64,000 nt of DNA from Magallana angulata (GCF_025612915.1 NC_069117.1:24512585-24576584), one strand, 5' to 3'; shown: positions 35,453 through 56,100, counted from the stretch's first letter. Notes: generated by a model from the letters alone, not told the origin. Translations and numbers: made by a program.

Positions 35453-38400
35453 TCAGACTTTCCCGTTTTCAGTCTTTCCCAGATTTTTGCACATGCAACA
35501 GGCGAAGAAAACTCCAAGCGTCTGTAAAATTTTATCACACAAGTTTAATATAAAATTAAAGTAAATTAAAACTTTTCGATGACTTGAAATTGTGTTCTTC
35601 ATTTTGATTAAAGGAAATAGTAAATCAAATGTATGTTTATGACATGAACGCTTCTGTATTATTATTATGTAGATTACCTCAACAACAAGGATGGTAATTC
35701 CAACAGCGATGTAGTATATGGAGTACTTCATTACGAGATTGTAGAAAGCATCATAACAGCCCTAGGAAGAAATTTGAATAAACCATTGTAGATTAAAGTT
35801 GTGATTATAGGAATCGATATAATTAGAAGTTTTATTTAGGGTATGCATGTTTCCTTATGTAATTGTGTTCTTCGTGCATAATTTAAAAAAAGTTCATATA
35901 TATATATATATAAAAAAAAAAAAATCAGTACACACGCACTGTTGCAACCACTATTGAGATAATTAATTCCAAAAGTGGTTGTATTTCAATAGTGTCTGCA
36001 ACATTGCATCCATACAATGCCGAAGTAGGTACATATAAGAATGAGATGAGGTTTCAAAACTTACTATTCCGTAATAACCGGTGCTGACGGAGTCAGTGCA
36101 CGCGGTGAATGCCGCACCAGCGGAATTAGCGTCAATACCAGAACAGCAGAAGATGGGGACGTTCTTGGAGCCGGCTGACCCACCTGTAACCCAGGGGGTG
36201 GAGTCAAAATCGTTCGTTGTCCCTGTCACTGCATTAACTGCACAGCACTCAAGCTGAAAATGATTGAAGCCATACTATAATGATAAATATATGCATGAAA
36301 TATGCCCATTTTGTTTAGTATGCGTTTTATTAATAGGGTCGAAAAAATAAAGAATGCATCGACGCATTTTTTTCCCCAGACCAATGTCCTGTGGAATCAA
36401 TTTATTAATTTTTTTTAACTTATAGGTACATGTATGTTATTCAAAGATCGACTTGTTCATGTCAAAAGTAAAGCATATATATAAAGAGCTAACGAACGAC
36501 ACTCTGCTACCGGTAATTTGAACAGGTAAAATCGTTGAAATGATTATTTACGAAAAAAATGTAAACAAATAGCCAATGTTAACAAAAAATTGTACGCGTG
36601 CGGAAAATGTACGCGAGATTCGCGAGCAACCTCTGTTCGCAAATATCTGTAGTATAATTGTCGGTGATCGTTCCTCAGCCAGTCATTCCCAATAATAATT
36701 AACGTATGTACTGTAATAGTAATAAAATGTTCGGTTTACAGTCCATGTACTATAATGATTGGTTTAGTCCATGAAATATAATGTTCGGTTTACAGTCTAT
36801 GTAATATTAAGCTTGGTTTAGTCAATGTAATATAATGCTTGCTTTACAGTACATGTAATACAGTTTATGTAATATAAGGGTCAGTTTACAGTCTTTGTAA
36901 TATAATGCTTGGTTTACAGTCCATGTAATATTATGCTTGGTTAACAGTCCATGTAATATACATATGTAATGTTTATTTACAGTCTATGTAATATAATGCT
37001 CGGTTTACAATCCATGTAATATAAGGCTTGGTTTACAGTCTTTGTAAATACAACACACCATATATGGCTTACATAAAAACAATTGCAATTTTGAAGTCAA
37101 ATATTTTTCAATTTTTTTTATCTCTAGAATGCTCAATGATTATGCAACATTTAAGTGATTCAATTGTATATGTGATTGGTCAATACGAGATTTGCATAAT
37201 GATTATACTTGCACTTAAAAATACTCACAGTCATAAACATGAAGTTGAATGCTGTTGAAATTTCGTCTGTGGTGAGATCATCATTTGAGTACTTATTGGT
37301 CAGCTGTGATAAGAGCTGAGATTTCAAATAGGACTGGGCCTATAAAGGGAAATAATTCATGTAATGGTTGTGGATTTATATAATCCCGTTATGTTTATCC
37401 CGTGCTTTAAAAGGATTCTAGTCAGTGACTCTATATGGTAAGTTTATATAAAAAAATTTCAAAGCTTAAAAAACAAGATGTACACAAAGGTTATCAGAAA
37501 GTACAAAAAACCCTTTATTTCCTATTAACCCCTAGCCTCTTCTAACACCTTCTTTGCATATGCTTGATAATTCTATTTATATCGATATCAAAAGTAATCT
37601 ATTCACGCGCAGATCCAAAGGGATCGAAGGCTTCCATATTTTTTTGTAAAAGGGATAGGACAGTAAAAATTGCTCACCTCGGCATTCATCAAAATCCATA
37701 AAACAACTGCAATTGTCTGGGCCACAATTAAACTCAACACAACCAAGGAATACTGAAAAATATATATCATACATATAATTGTATGCATGTACATTATTGC
37801 AAGTACTGAAACAAACCTGATGACGCACTGTGCAGATATAATTATCAATTAAATATATTAAATTCAAAAATATGTTTCAAATCTTGTAAAACATAATTAT
37901 GACCAATCAAATAAATATAGATGGCACTAAAAACCTATTTTTGGTAGCACATACTACATGGGCGACGATATATTATACAACAAAATCTGATCTTCGTTTT
38001 CATTGGGAAAAAACCTAATTGTGTTATTTATTTCCCGCAATGATCAAAGTACTCACAACACAGAGACAGCTCCGCGCCTTCTTACACGCCCCACATATCC
38101 CCAGGGTGGCGATGAACAGAATGACTCCCCCTGCCGCCACCATGACGATGGCCAGGCCGTCTGCTAGGTCGGCGGCATTGAAGCTCCCCACGGACAGCGT
38201 CTTCATCAGGGGCACTACCTTCTGGTTCACGTAGGTGACGTCAGCAAGCATCACGGCCCCGGGCACGATCAACATGATGGCGAAGAGCTGGAAAATTAAC
38301 GATATTGTGTTGCATTGACTCGCATATTGAATTTCTTTAAAAAAATAGAGTTGATTATAGAAAAATTCGTAGAAATTTTCGAAAACAGTAGTTTAGAATC

Positions 38401-38713
38401 TTATACATGTAGTTACATGTTATAAATTCAAAAGCTGAAAATAACAATCTGTAATCCACAAAAACTATTATATACATCAATTGTTATAAGTATTATATAC
38501 ATGGATAACGGAAAATGTATCTTTTGATATGTGCGAGATCAATTTCAATAACTTGATTTTACAGCTATTGAATATATTATTATTTCCGTATATTGTTTGA
38601 TATTCATTTCACATATCAATTGAATATTGTTTCTGAGAATCGTCGACACTTACCATAAACAGTCCATTCACAACCACAAGGTAGATGTGTCCAAGAGTGC
38701 CACAGCAACCCAT
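35453..38713 (-). CDS. Tetraspanin B, 272 aa, seven coding exons
   Basis: Minus-strand exons 38713-38654, 38287-38057, 37752-37678, 37339-37229, 36253-36065, 35761-35678 and 35521-35453 join in frame. Exon sizes (60/231/75/111/189/84/69) nearly match tetraspanin A. It encodes MGCCGTLGHIYLVVVNGLFM, TM1, TM2 (IVMVAAGGVILFIATLGICG), TM3 (LVVLSLIVAQTIAVVLW), a large loop with LECCAVNAVTG, FCCSG, ACTDS and GCYD, and TM4 (YYIAVGITILVVE) leading into a cysteine-containing tail (FFACCMCKN), a likely palmitoylation site. The family signature CCG is CCA here. A noncoding first exon lies upstream: a GTAAG donor at 39029-39033 pairs with the TTTTGACAG acceptor ending at 38721, ten bases before the ATG. 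The intron between exons 4 and 5 holds a 27 bp minisatellite. Confidence 0.94.
36711..37049. repeat. Degenerate minisatellite, about 27 bp unit, in a tetraspanin B intron
   Basis: About a dozen variants of GGTTTACAGTCCATGTAATA follow one another with substitutions and small indels, all within the intron between coding exons 4 and 5. Confidence 0.88.
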
Positions 38714-39033
38714 TGTTTATCTGTCAAAAGGTGAGCATATGAACTGATGGACATTACTTTGTTTCATATAACATCGTCGAAATTAAATAAACAAAGAAAA
38801 AAAAAGGATTGAAAAATTAACAATAAATTTTTTAAAAAGAAATTACCAATTAGTGATATGGTCCTTTTTTATGCAAAGAATGTTTAAAACTTTGACTCGT
38901 ATTACCAAAACTCTTTTGTATTATTTTAAACGATGTAAATTAAAAATCCGATAAGTAAAATAATGAAGTTTTGTAGTTTTATTAAATGTACATGATTTTT
39001 AAATGATTGGAAATAAAACTTACCTTGTTTGTT

Positions 39034-39190
39034 GTCCGTTTAAAATATTATGACTTGAAACCTGTTGTAGTGAATTGACTTTTTGGTTTTGAAAAATGTT
39101 TGCTTACCAAACAAAACCTCCTCACAACGTGTCCAACCTTGTTGTTGTTGTTGTTGATTTGTTTTGGGATTTTTTGCGTCACAGTGGGGG
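39034..39190 (-). other. Probable 5' untranslated exon of tetraspanin B
   Basis: The minus-strand GTAAG donor at 39029-39033 marks the 3' end of this exon. Its 5' end is set roughly 30 bases downstream of a TATA-like box. The downstream acceptor lies next to the ATG of tetraspanin B. The exon limits are inferred. Confidence 0.45.
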
Positions 39191-39215
39191 TCTCTCAGCG
39201 AACAATGGACAGGTC

Positions 39216-39225
39216 ATTATATACC
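39216..39225 (-). promoter_or_regulatory. TATA-like box of tetraspanin B
   Basis: GGTATATAAT on the minus strand lies about 30 bases upstream of the inferred start of the noncoding first exon. Confidence 0.4.
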
Positions 39226-39931
39226 TGGGTAGACGGCATGACGTCATGTCCATACCTTACACAGGTGACCAATTACAGTTGTAGGCGAGGCGGCACTTTG
39301 GAAGAATGCTAATTAATCTGATTAAATTTTAGACACAATAAAAAAAAAACCCAAAATTTAATTTACAGTCGGTTGATTGAAACATTATTCTTATTTATCA
39401 TCTGGAATTCTCAATACAGTTGGCGATCTCGTTTCCAATGGTCATTGCGTGTTGTCGATAGGAAAGGCGACCAATCATGCTAGCATAATATCGAAATAAA
39501 TGAGTATTTTACATCAAAATACTTCTCTTTGTTCAATGCATTTATTCGCATTTGAATTCCAATGATATTCTGATACTGAATATAACTGCGCGAAAGCGTT
39601 TGGGAATTCACAAGTTAGTCTCTTGCATAACTAAAAAAAGTATTCTACAAATTACTTTGATGTAAGTAAGACTGGTTAAATGCAATTGATGTTTTGAGAC
39701 AAAGGGGAAGATTGAAGTGAGTGGGTGTTAAATGTTGTATGTAAAGTTGACCATATGTAAAAAAAGATATGCACTACTTTCTGGTTTCCAGGAAGGTCAC
39801 CTTGTAACCTCAGGATTCCGGTCAATTTAGATAAAAATCACCGATCTCTTTTGGTCCTTGGTTAAAAAAAAAAAAATGAAAAAAATATACATAATTATAC
39901 AATTGAATATTATCTGTTACGATATAAAAAA
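39226..39931. other. Intergenic upstream of tetraspanin B, no gene seen
   Basis: AT-rich sequence between the tetraspanin B promoter and the tandem duplication; nothing recognisable. Confidence 0.4.
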
Positions 39932-41080
39932 TGCTTACAGTGACCCCCGTTCATTGTGAATCATTTCATATAGTTTTTTTAAGTAAAATAATTTAAGATG
40001 TGTTTTAATCTATGCCAAGTTTACGATGCCATAACTTTTTTATTCATATATATTATTTAAGGAATGAATTTAATTTTTACCTATGTTATACGATATAACA
40101 TAAATTGGCGTAAACTGTACCAAGTTATATGTTATACTCGTATAATTATGAATGCCTTTGTGTCAAACATACATGATTGAAGATACATAAATTATTAACT
40201 AGAATAAAAATGTTTCAGTCAGTTCAATATTTACCCTTGCTTTTTATGTGGTTGTTAGGCTTACAAATAAAAAGTATGCGGGGGATTCTGCATTGCCAAC
40301 GACCTAAAAGTGTTGAAAAATTGTGCTCCTAGAACTTCCGAATGGATTAAAGCTGCTCAATTGTTCATAAGAAAATTTATCCGAGAAAAAAGAAAAAATA
40401 AGAGTTACCTCAAAGAAGAGATCGTGGACTTTTTTTCAATATCGATTTCAACTGTTTTTCACAGACGGGTATGTGTAAAAATATTAATTAAGGAAATAGA
40501 CAAAGTGCTTACAGTGACCCCCGTTCATTGTGAATCATTTCATATAGTTTTTTTAAGTAAAATAATTTAAGATGTGTTTTAATCTATGCCAAGTTTACGA
40601 TGCCATAACTTTTTTATTCATATATATTATTTAAGGAATGAATTTAATTTTTACCTATGTTATACGATATAACATAAATTGGCGTAAACTGTACCAAGTT
40701 ATATGTTATACTCGTATAATTATGAATGCCTTTGTGTCAAACATACATGATTGAAGATACATAAATTATTAACTAGAATAAAAATGTTTCAGTCAGTTCA
40801 ATATTTACCCTTGCTTTTTATGTGGTTGTTAGGCTTACAAATAAAAAGTATGCGGGGGATTCTGCATTGCCAACGACCTAAAAGTGTTGAAAAATTGTGC
40901 TCCTAGAACTTCCGAATGGATTAAAGCTGCTCAATTGTTCATAAGAAAATTTATCCGAGAAAAAAGAAAAAATAAGAGTTACCTCAAAGAAGAGATCGTG
41001 GACTTTTTTTCAATATCGATTTCAACTGTTTTTCACAGACGGGTATGTGTAAAAATATTAATTAAGGAAATAGACAAAGT
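39932..41080 (+). repeat. Apparently perfect tandem duplication of a 574 bp unit with an exon-like frame
   Basis: The unit at about 39933-40506 is repeated at 40507-41080; by eye every line matches without a difference. Each copy contains an open frame from about 40271 (40845 in copy 2) that includes NCAPRTSEWIKAAQLFIRKF and ends at CACAGACGG|GTATGT, a plausible donor. The frame has no ATG and I do not recognise the domain. It looks like an exon fragment (lysine/arginine-rich, helix-forming) rather than a whole gene. Perfect identity means a very recent duplication or an assembly error. C-runs at about 41087-41102 and 41176-41193 follow directly. Confidence 0.85.
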
Positions 41081-41441
41081 GACGCTGCCCCCCCCCCCCC
41101 CCAACACTCTAAAAAGCAGGAGCTGCCCCCTTTTTGCGGAACATGTAAAAACTTATGAAGATTTTAAGGTTAAGCCCCCCCCCCCCCCCCCCCGACATTA
41201 AAAAATAATATCGTTGCTACGTTCCAGGTACAAAAATATAAATGACAACTTTCATTAATTTCTGTTCTTTGATGATACAGTATTGAATTAGGCGTGTTCT
41301 TCTTCGTTTCTTTGTTTTATAACAATCTGAAATCCCTCGGTATTAAATTTAAATCGACACTATATCTGGACATAACCATTCATAGTTGTCTTATGTGGTT
41401 CATTTTCTGATTAGATAGTGGGGTTTTTTTTCATTATTTAA

Positions 41442-42712
41442 AGGGGCATGGTCATGATTTTGGTCGAAAATAATTTTTCCGATTTTAATGTTTACAATGC
41501 TTAAGTAAGGAATTTTTAATAGGCAATCAAAATTTGAGTATCATTTGTTGAGTTTTTACCGAGGTACAGAGTTTACAATTCTTTGCAATGTTAACAAAGT
41601 TTTTGTTTCTATTTTGAATGTTGAAGTAAAAATTCTATTTTCAGATCTAAAATAAATGTGTTAAACGTTAGAAACAGTTTATTTATGCTTTAAAAGAATA
41701 TGAAAATAAACAGATCAGCTTGAAAAATTTTTCTTACTAGTATATTGAACATATGTAAACAAAAACAGGGCATGAGTCTTGTTTATATGACAAAGAGTTT
41801 TGAGCCTTGTATCAGGTCGGGTACACTACCTTATATGGATAGCATTATTTAACATGTGATAATATTTACGTCAAAAAGGTTCCCCAATCCAGTGAATGAG
41901 TCGCAAAGCATGACGGTCTACTATTGGTGTTTACTTTTCAACACATACACGTGGTTTGTGGCTGTTTTATACATACGCATACAAGTACAAGCAAATTTTG
42001 ATAAGGAAAAACTGTCTAATTGTTTATTGGTGACTTAATTATAGTACACCATTAATAAATGCAGGTAACTGTATATTTTTAGCATACATAAATAGCCACG
42101 ATAGTAGAAATGCACAAATATACAAATACAGAAGTACAAGTTATGTATCATGTAGTATTTTGTACACTAAGCATTCTGATGAGTGTCCCTGAAGAAACTT
42201 CAAATTCTACTATAATAAATGTTGTCCCAAACCTGGGGTATCACGTGAAAAACGTACTCACTGCTTCTAATATAATAGGGAGTACATCTCTTTTGAACTT
42301 TGACAATGAGGTATTTAGATGGGTTGATATTATAAGGCCTCATAGGCAATATTTTTCAAATGTGAGCATAGAAATGAAAGATCAGACATGATTTTCAAGG
42401 TTTATTTCATTAATTATGAAAAATAATTGAAATTGAGTTTCCAAAGGAATGGTAATATATTTTCAGTACGCTTTTGTATACTTGCAACTCATTCACCTGA
42501 TTGGTTTGGCAATAAAAGTAAACAGAAACCTAATTTTGTATGCAAATTTATGCCGACGTCACAAAATCTAGCCGGTTTCGACCTGTGTATCTTTTCATAA
42601 CTCTACGACTCACTGTCAAATTTCACTTAATCATTAGAAATCCATTCCTAAAGCATTGAAAATGATAAAAAAAAGTAAAACTGAATTTTACCCAAATCGT
42701 GACCATGCCCCT
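41442..42712. mobile_element. Non-autonomous DNA element with TTAA target duplication (piggyBac-like MITE)
   Basis: Terminal inverted repeats AGGGGCATGGTCATGATTT (left) and, read inward, AGGGGCATGGTCACGATTT (right) bound 1271 bp. TTAA stands immediately outside each end (41438-41441 and 42713-42716). TTAA duplication is characteristic of piggyBac elements. No transposase is encoded; the largest frame inside (42110-42391) has no domain I know. The assignment rests on the ends only. Confidence 0.68.
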
Positions 42713-42716
42713 TTAA

Positions 42717-45218
42717 GAATGTTCATAACATTTTTAGATTCTTTAAGTTTATCACAGTACATGCCTTTCTGATCATTGTGGTCCGGGGGGGGGGGGGGGG
42801 GGGGTGATCAAATAAAGTAAAGATCGAAAAAAATATTAAATTTGCTTTTTGATATGCATGCATATATGAGTACAAATAATTATTTTGAAGTTCACAGCGC
42901 AGTTCAGAAAGAGGGGTATAAAGTTTGTCAAGCTGGCCACACGGTCAGTGGACGGTCGGGGAAAGCAGTGCTATTTATAAATACATTATGTGGGTCACAT
43001 GCAGATTACTGACCAGGCAGTCCGACCCAGGTAAAATTTAGCCATTTTATCTTCATTTAAATGTCAAAGTAAACTCTACGTGCATAATTCAGTGTGCATT
43101 AAAATTTGTCTAAGATGATTGTCCTTGAGTAATCAAACTCATGACGATTCATCAACAGAACAATCTGACATCGACGACGATAAACTTCAGTGTAAACAAA
43201 CCGTTCTTGCCTTAGGTTTATGGGTAACTGTATCAATTGTATTGGATGTGAAAAGGAACTGTTCATGGATCTGCCTTTCTAAATTCAGTCGTGCAGAAAG
43301 ATTGGTAAGAACCTTATTTTAATGTAGAGCAGCATATGCATCAAACATGCTCCCATAATTATGTGTATGCATGACCTAGATGCAAACCCACGGTCGGTTT
43401 CGCTTCTCTTATCTGATGTAAGAGAAGCGAGACCGACCGTGGGTTTCCGACGATGTAGTATATGGTGCATAACTTTTGTCTTGCTAATATTTAAAATGAG
43501 ATTTAATCTCAAATATACATTTACTCAGATGCTTTCTTCTGAGATCGTTCCATTTTTGTACTTGATGTCAAGTAGACACTGTCATCTAAAATAAACCGCT
43601 GTTGGATGCAGTGACCCGACACATCATTTGACGCTTACGTGCGCCCTTCTCCAGACGGTGACATGCCACTGATTGGCGGACATGTAAATTACAGTCCCGT
43701 AATGTTTCATTATTCTAAACGGGAAAATTAGATCTATTGCCCCAAAAATGTCCAAAGACGAGGGGACAGAAAAAGAGAAGGAGCAACACCCCCCCCCCCC
43801 GACGATAGCTACTTTTAACCGGTCTGCAGTGCACTTTTATCTGATTCTGAGCAGTTGCAGTGTCAAGGTTATAACGTTTACTTGATGTCTGTTAGATTGT
43901 TTGATTATTATGACAAAAATGTGTATGTTGTAAAATCGGTAAATAACAGAGGTTTATGATCATTGAGTTGTTTTCATTTGAAACTGATTTTAAATTCGAA
44001 ATGTTTTGTATAGAACATATAAATGTAATTTAGATGTAGATCGATCTGTAACTCAACTTGACATGTTGTAGACATTTGGTTGACATGCATGTATTCACAC
44101 CAGGCTTCGCAAATATAATGAAGTAAAATATGAACAGAAATAATTACATATCGAATCGTTCTCATACATGTAGAATAAGTAAAAATAATTGATTACAATG
44201 ACTTCTTAATTCGAAAGTTGAATTAATGTGAAATAAATTGTCTATGGGAGAACAATTAGAGGGTTTAAACACTCCATTATTAACTATCATCAGTGTCGAA
44301 TTCATCCTTTAAAAAGTATGAAATTCGAAATACAACTGGTTCACAAATTTCGACAATCGAATCATGTTTCCAATCGAATTTCAATGAAGAACTAGAAATT
44401 TTTTTCAAATCATGGATATCGCACGAATTTTCATGACCATGTGTTTCAATTGCTCGTGGTCCCGTGAATTTCTTAATCATTTTTTATTCACATTTAATTC
44501 AGCATCACTTAGCGAAAGAAGATTGGGGGGGGGGGGGGGGATAAGATAACGCACATGCCCATTTGATTTAGTCGGGAAATACAATTTCTATTTTTTTTTT
44601 CAATTGAATCAATCTAATAATGATGATCCAAGTTTGCTGAAGGACAAATTCTAACTGTATTCAGTTTTGAATATTTTGATAAACGATAAAACACTGAGCC
44701 ATTTCAATCACAACCTAATGCGCTGTTAAAACGCTATTACTAGTATACATGTACGACTTTGGCCATAAATCTACGGACTTGTTTTATTTTTCTAACACTT
44801 TCAACTGTTGGTAATCAAAATGATATTTCAACGTATAGTGAGTCATCCTTCCACATTATTGTTTATTAAAATCATTTTGTTTTCCATTTGATTTTATAAA
44901 AACTAAGACAAAAATACGGAACATAGTCCCACTCTATAAAAGAAAACGCATTAAATTTCCAAAAATGACACTATTTGAAAGTTTTGATACCCATACGCAA
45001 GTTTAAATAAAAATATCTCAAGTATTTAACATATTAAAGAGTTGCAAATCGATGTTATGTTAAAAATACATTGTTTTGAATGATTTAAAAAAATATTAGA
45101 TTTGTTTATATTTATATTTTCAGAGTCTTATCCGTCCTTACATAGGTATTTTACAATCCTTATCTACCCATCTTCTCTGACTTTGCCAACGATTTTGCTA
45201 TAGCAGGCTCAGTTGAAC
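42717..45218. other. Intergenic upstream of the kinase-like gene
   Basis: AT-rich, with long G or C runs at about 42786-42804, 43790-43800 and 44525-44540, and a strong hairpin at 43384-43446. No exon is supported. The frame at 43119-43322 begins at TTG and lacks a domain. Confidence 0.45.
43384..43446. other. 63 nt hairpin, 28 bp stem and 7 nt loop
   Basis: AAACCCACGGTCGGT on the left arm pairs with ACCGACCGTGGGTTT on the right, and the rest of each 28-base arm also pairs. One position would be a G-U wobble in plus-strand RNA. Loop TCTGATG. The size resembles a microRNA precursor, but the arms are almost perfectly paired, as in a small palindromic repeat. No flanking signals decide between them. 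Confidence 0.55.
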
Positions 45219-52640
<7,422 letters not shown>

Positions 52641-53195
52641 TATACATGTACAACAGATGAACAGACTCTGTGACGTTTATTGCGAAGACTTTATTTCTTG
52701 AATTACTAGTGATAAACTCGTTCACTGTGAAAATTAATGTTAGCAAAGACGAGGCTGTCACGAATCTCTCAAAATTATCTAGAACGCGAATAAAAGTTGG
52801 TTTACAGTCATATTCTGATCTCTGCGATTCTAGTCGTCTTTTGTTTTTGTAGTATATGAAAGAGAAAGTACAGTGGTGCCAAACACCTGTGATGGACATG
52901 TAATTGGTTTTTTTTTTAAATCTTTTATCTATATGTAAATATTTATAATTAGTTCCAGCTAATTAAAAATATGATATCCCTTTCCTCTTTGAAAACATTT
53001 TTTATGATGGGAAATTTTATCGCATGAAATAACATCTTAAGTTAAAAACAAATTTATTGAAATTACATGTATCACACTTCGAAATAGTTCCCAGGACACC
53101 CCTAAAACCATGCATGTATAAAACCAAAGATGCTGACATGAACATCGTTATAACGTCACAGCACTGTACAAAAGACCATTTCCCTCAGTTTAGGT
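52641..53195. other. Convergent 3' region of the kinase-like gene and tetraspanin C
   Basis: No exon seen; presumably 3' untranslated sequence of both genes. Confidence 0.4.
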
Positions 53196-56100
53196 CTAAA
53201 CTTTTTCTTTCTTTTTGAAGATGTCCTCCACTTCGCTGGTAGACGTCTCACTGTACCTGTCATTGTGCTTCTTCGATACAGCTGCTACTACTGCTAACGC
53301 CTGCAAAAAGCCAAAACAACTTATGAAAATACTAGTCTTTTTTTAAAGCCGATATGACAGCAATGTTTACTATTGGTCGAGTCAAATTCGATAATTTATC
53401 TGAATATATCGAATACAGTTAGTTGTATTACATCTATAGTTTCACGTTAGTTTCACGTTAAGAATTGGATTAATTTTGCAAAAATATAAAACAGTTCTAT
53501 CGTGGGACGAGATAGTAAATAAAGTGAGTTTATTTAGCAAATTTTGGAACAGTATTAATACCGGTTTCATAAATCAAATTAAAAATTACTGTTATGATGA
53601 CTATTTTGACTATTCAAAATTCAAACTAGCTAGACATTTAAAATAAGAATGTTACTCATAAATACAATGTAAAGGTTTATCTTTTAAAATGTTATGGAAA
53701 TATTTGAATTAAACATTCAAATAGTTTTTCGTATGTTTCTTAATAAAATCGGTTATTTTGCATTCTAAAACAAACATAACCAATTCTAGATCTTCTCAGT
53801 TTTGAGCAAATTGCCCATGGATGAATGTACATGTTCCTTGAATTATCATATTTAAAAAAAGTTATGAAAGTTCTTCAAACTTATTGATTAGCACAGAATG
53901 ACCAAAAATCAAGATAATTATTAATGAAAAGAGTTTTTAAATTATTTGATTCGGCCGAAGTTTTGACCAACGAGGCTGTATACTGATCCACACTAATGAC
54001 AAAACACATACACTTAATTCATTGACCTTTCCTTAGTAGTTCATATGTACATGAATTTAAAAATCATAGTAGAATTTATAACAACATTTTAGAAATGCCG
54101 AGTTAATTTAGGTAATGTAATTTTTTTAGCAATGTTTAATATAATAACTCGCCTTGATGCCTTGATACAGGATTTCATTGTTTTGCAGTAAATCAAGAAA
54201 AATCGATGGAAATTAATACGCTTGAAATGTACCTCAACGACCATTACAGTAACCCCAACAGCGATGAAGATGATGTAGTAGGCACTCAAAGAAGTGTAGA
54301 TGGCGTCATAACAACCCTTTCAAAAAATTGGATTTAAAAATGTTTTTAAAAAGTTCAACGATCAAATAAGACTAGACTAAATCAAGCAACAATTCAAATA
54401 TTAGTACTCATTACCTTGGTATTATATCCGGATGTGACGCTGTCCGTACACGCCGTGTTAGTAAATGTTGAGTATGTTTCAGATGTGACACCAGTACAGC
54501 AAGATGTCGGAATGTGTTTACTTCCGGCGGAACTGGAGGTTATCCATGCGGATGTATCAAAGTCATTGTTGATACCAGTCACCGCATTTACTCCACAACA
54601 AGACATCTAGGTGGATAGAAAACAGCAGATATTACGTAATTCATTTTACGAGCTGATTACATTTGGTACTTGTATCGACAACACCATTTGTTTAAGAAAC
54701 TTTGATATTTCGTATTTTACAAAAGTGCTAACGACCAAATTGCTCACCTTTGCCCTATTAGGGATAACACTTAAGTTAACGTACAAAGATTCCATGAAAT
54801 TATTTGATCAAAACTACTACATATACACCGTAATACTTTAATTAATCTGTTTAATTATAATCTAATGACACCGTATAGAAACCTTATTTACTGTATGAAG
54901 AATGTGCATTTGCCAATTTGGTCATAAAGGCATATGTTGGAAAAGATTTATTGTAAAACGATGCCAACGGTCTATTCTCCAAAAGTAATGGACAAAAGTG
55001 ACTAAATTTTCTGTGTGATAGTAGGAGTAGTTTATTGGTGTATACATTACATACATTGCCATAGCATACAATTTAACAGTACTTTACAATAATTGTGGGT
55101 ACAGGTGGGAGGCAGGTTATATAAATATATATAAAAGGTATAAAGTGGATGAAAAAATATCAAAAAGACCAACAAAGCAGTAGCTATATATAAACTTAAT
55201 TTACGCTTATTCACGTCTGATGGTAAAGTTGTCCATCTTATTAAAAGATTCGTACACATATTTACCCAGTTTATTTTAACATAAATATAGAATCAGAATT
55301 GAGTAAATCAATAAATTTTGTCATACTTGGTCGTACATAGAAGTATTTCTTTATATATAATTTCCTTAACTCCGTGTTAAAATCACACACCAAAACAAAA
55401 TGGTATTCATCTTCGACATCGTTTGATTTACAATATATACATTTCCTTTCATTAATAGGACATTTTTTATCAAATCTACAAGATTCGATTCGTAGACGAT
55501 GTGAAGATAATCTAAGTCTACTTAAGGCTTTCCTATGTTTATCATATAATATGTGATTTAGATACTCTGCCTGGTGTACAGGCAAGTTTAGATATTTAAA
55601 TAGACGTAAAGGGTGAGCATTTTCAATTTCGACCCTTAAATTTTGGTTAAAACAATCTGACAATCTTTGCTCAAAATATACATAAAACATTTTTTCATTT
55701 ACTGACTCAGGGTAATACGTACCACACATCACCGAAACCATTTGACAATAGGGTGTTCTTGACAAAAATAATCCAGCTTGATAACATGTTTTTCAGATCA
55801 TAATCATAAATTGATTTCATAAGACAATTTTGGGAGCGTAAAACTTTAAACCAATACTTAATTATGCGTAATGTTCTAGTTAATAACAATGGTTTTCTTC
55901 CTAGTTCACAATATACTGCAGGGGTACATATAGATGTGATATATTGTACACGGGAAACGGAGAAAGGGTTTTCCTAAATGTATAACTTAATCTCCCATAC
56001 GACATTTTGGGCAATTATAAGATATGAAATGATGATATTTTATTTTTTTCTTCCTTGTTCTTGAAATCTGGCACATACACATATAATAAATACACTAAAA

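Noticed and set aside
42110-42391. 93-residue frame inside the TTAA-flanked element
   Set aside because: No DDE or other transposase motif; the frame looks fortuitous in AT-rich sequence.
43119-43322. 67-residue frame with an acidic stretch (STEQSDIDDDK)
   Set aside because: It begins at TTG, has no supported splice partners and no domain.
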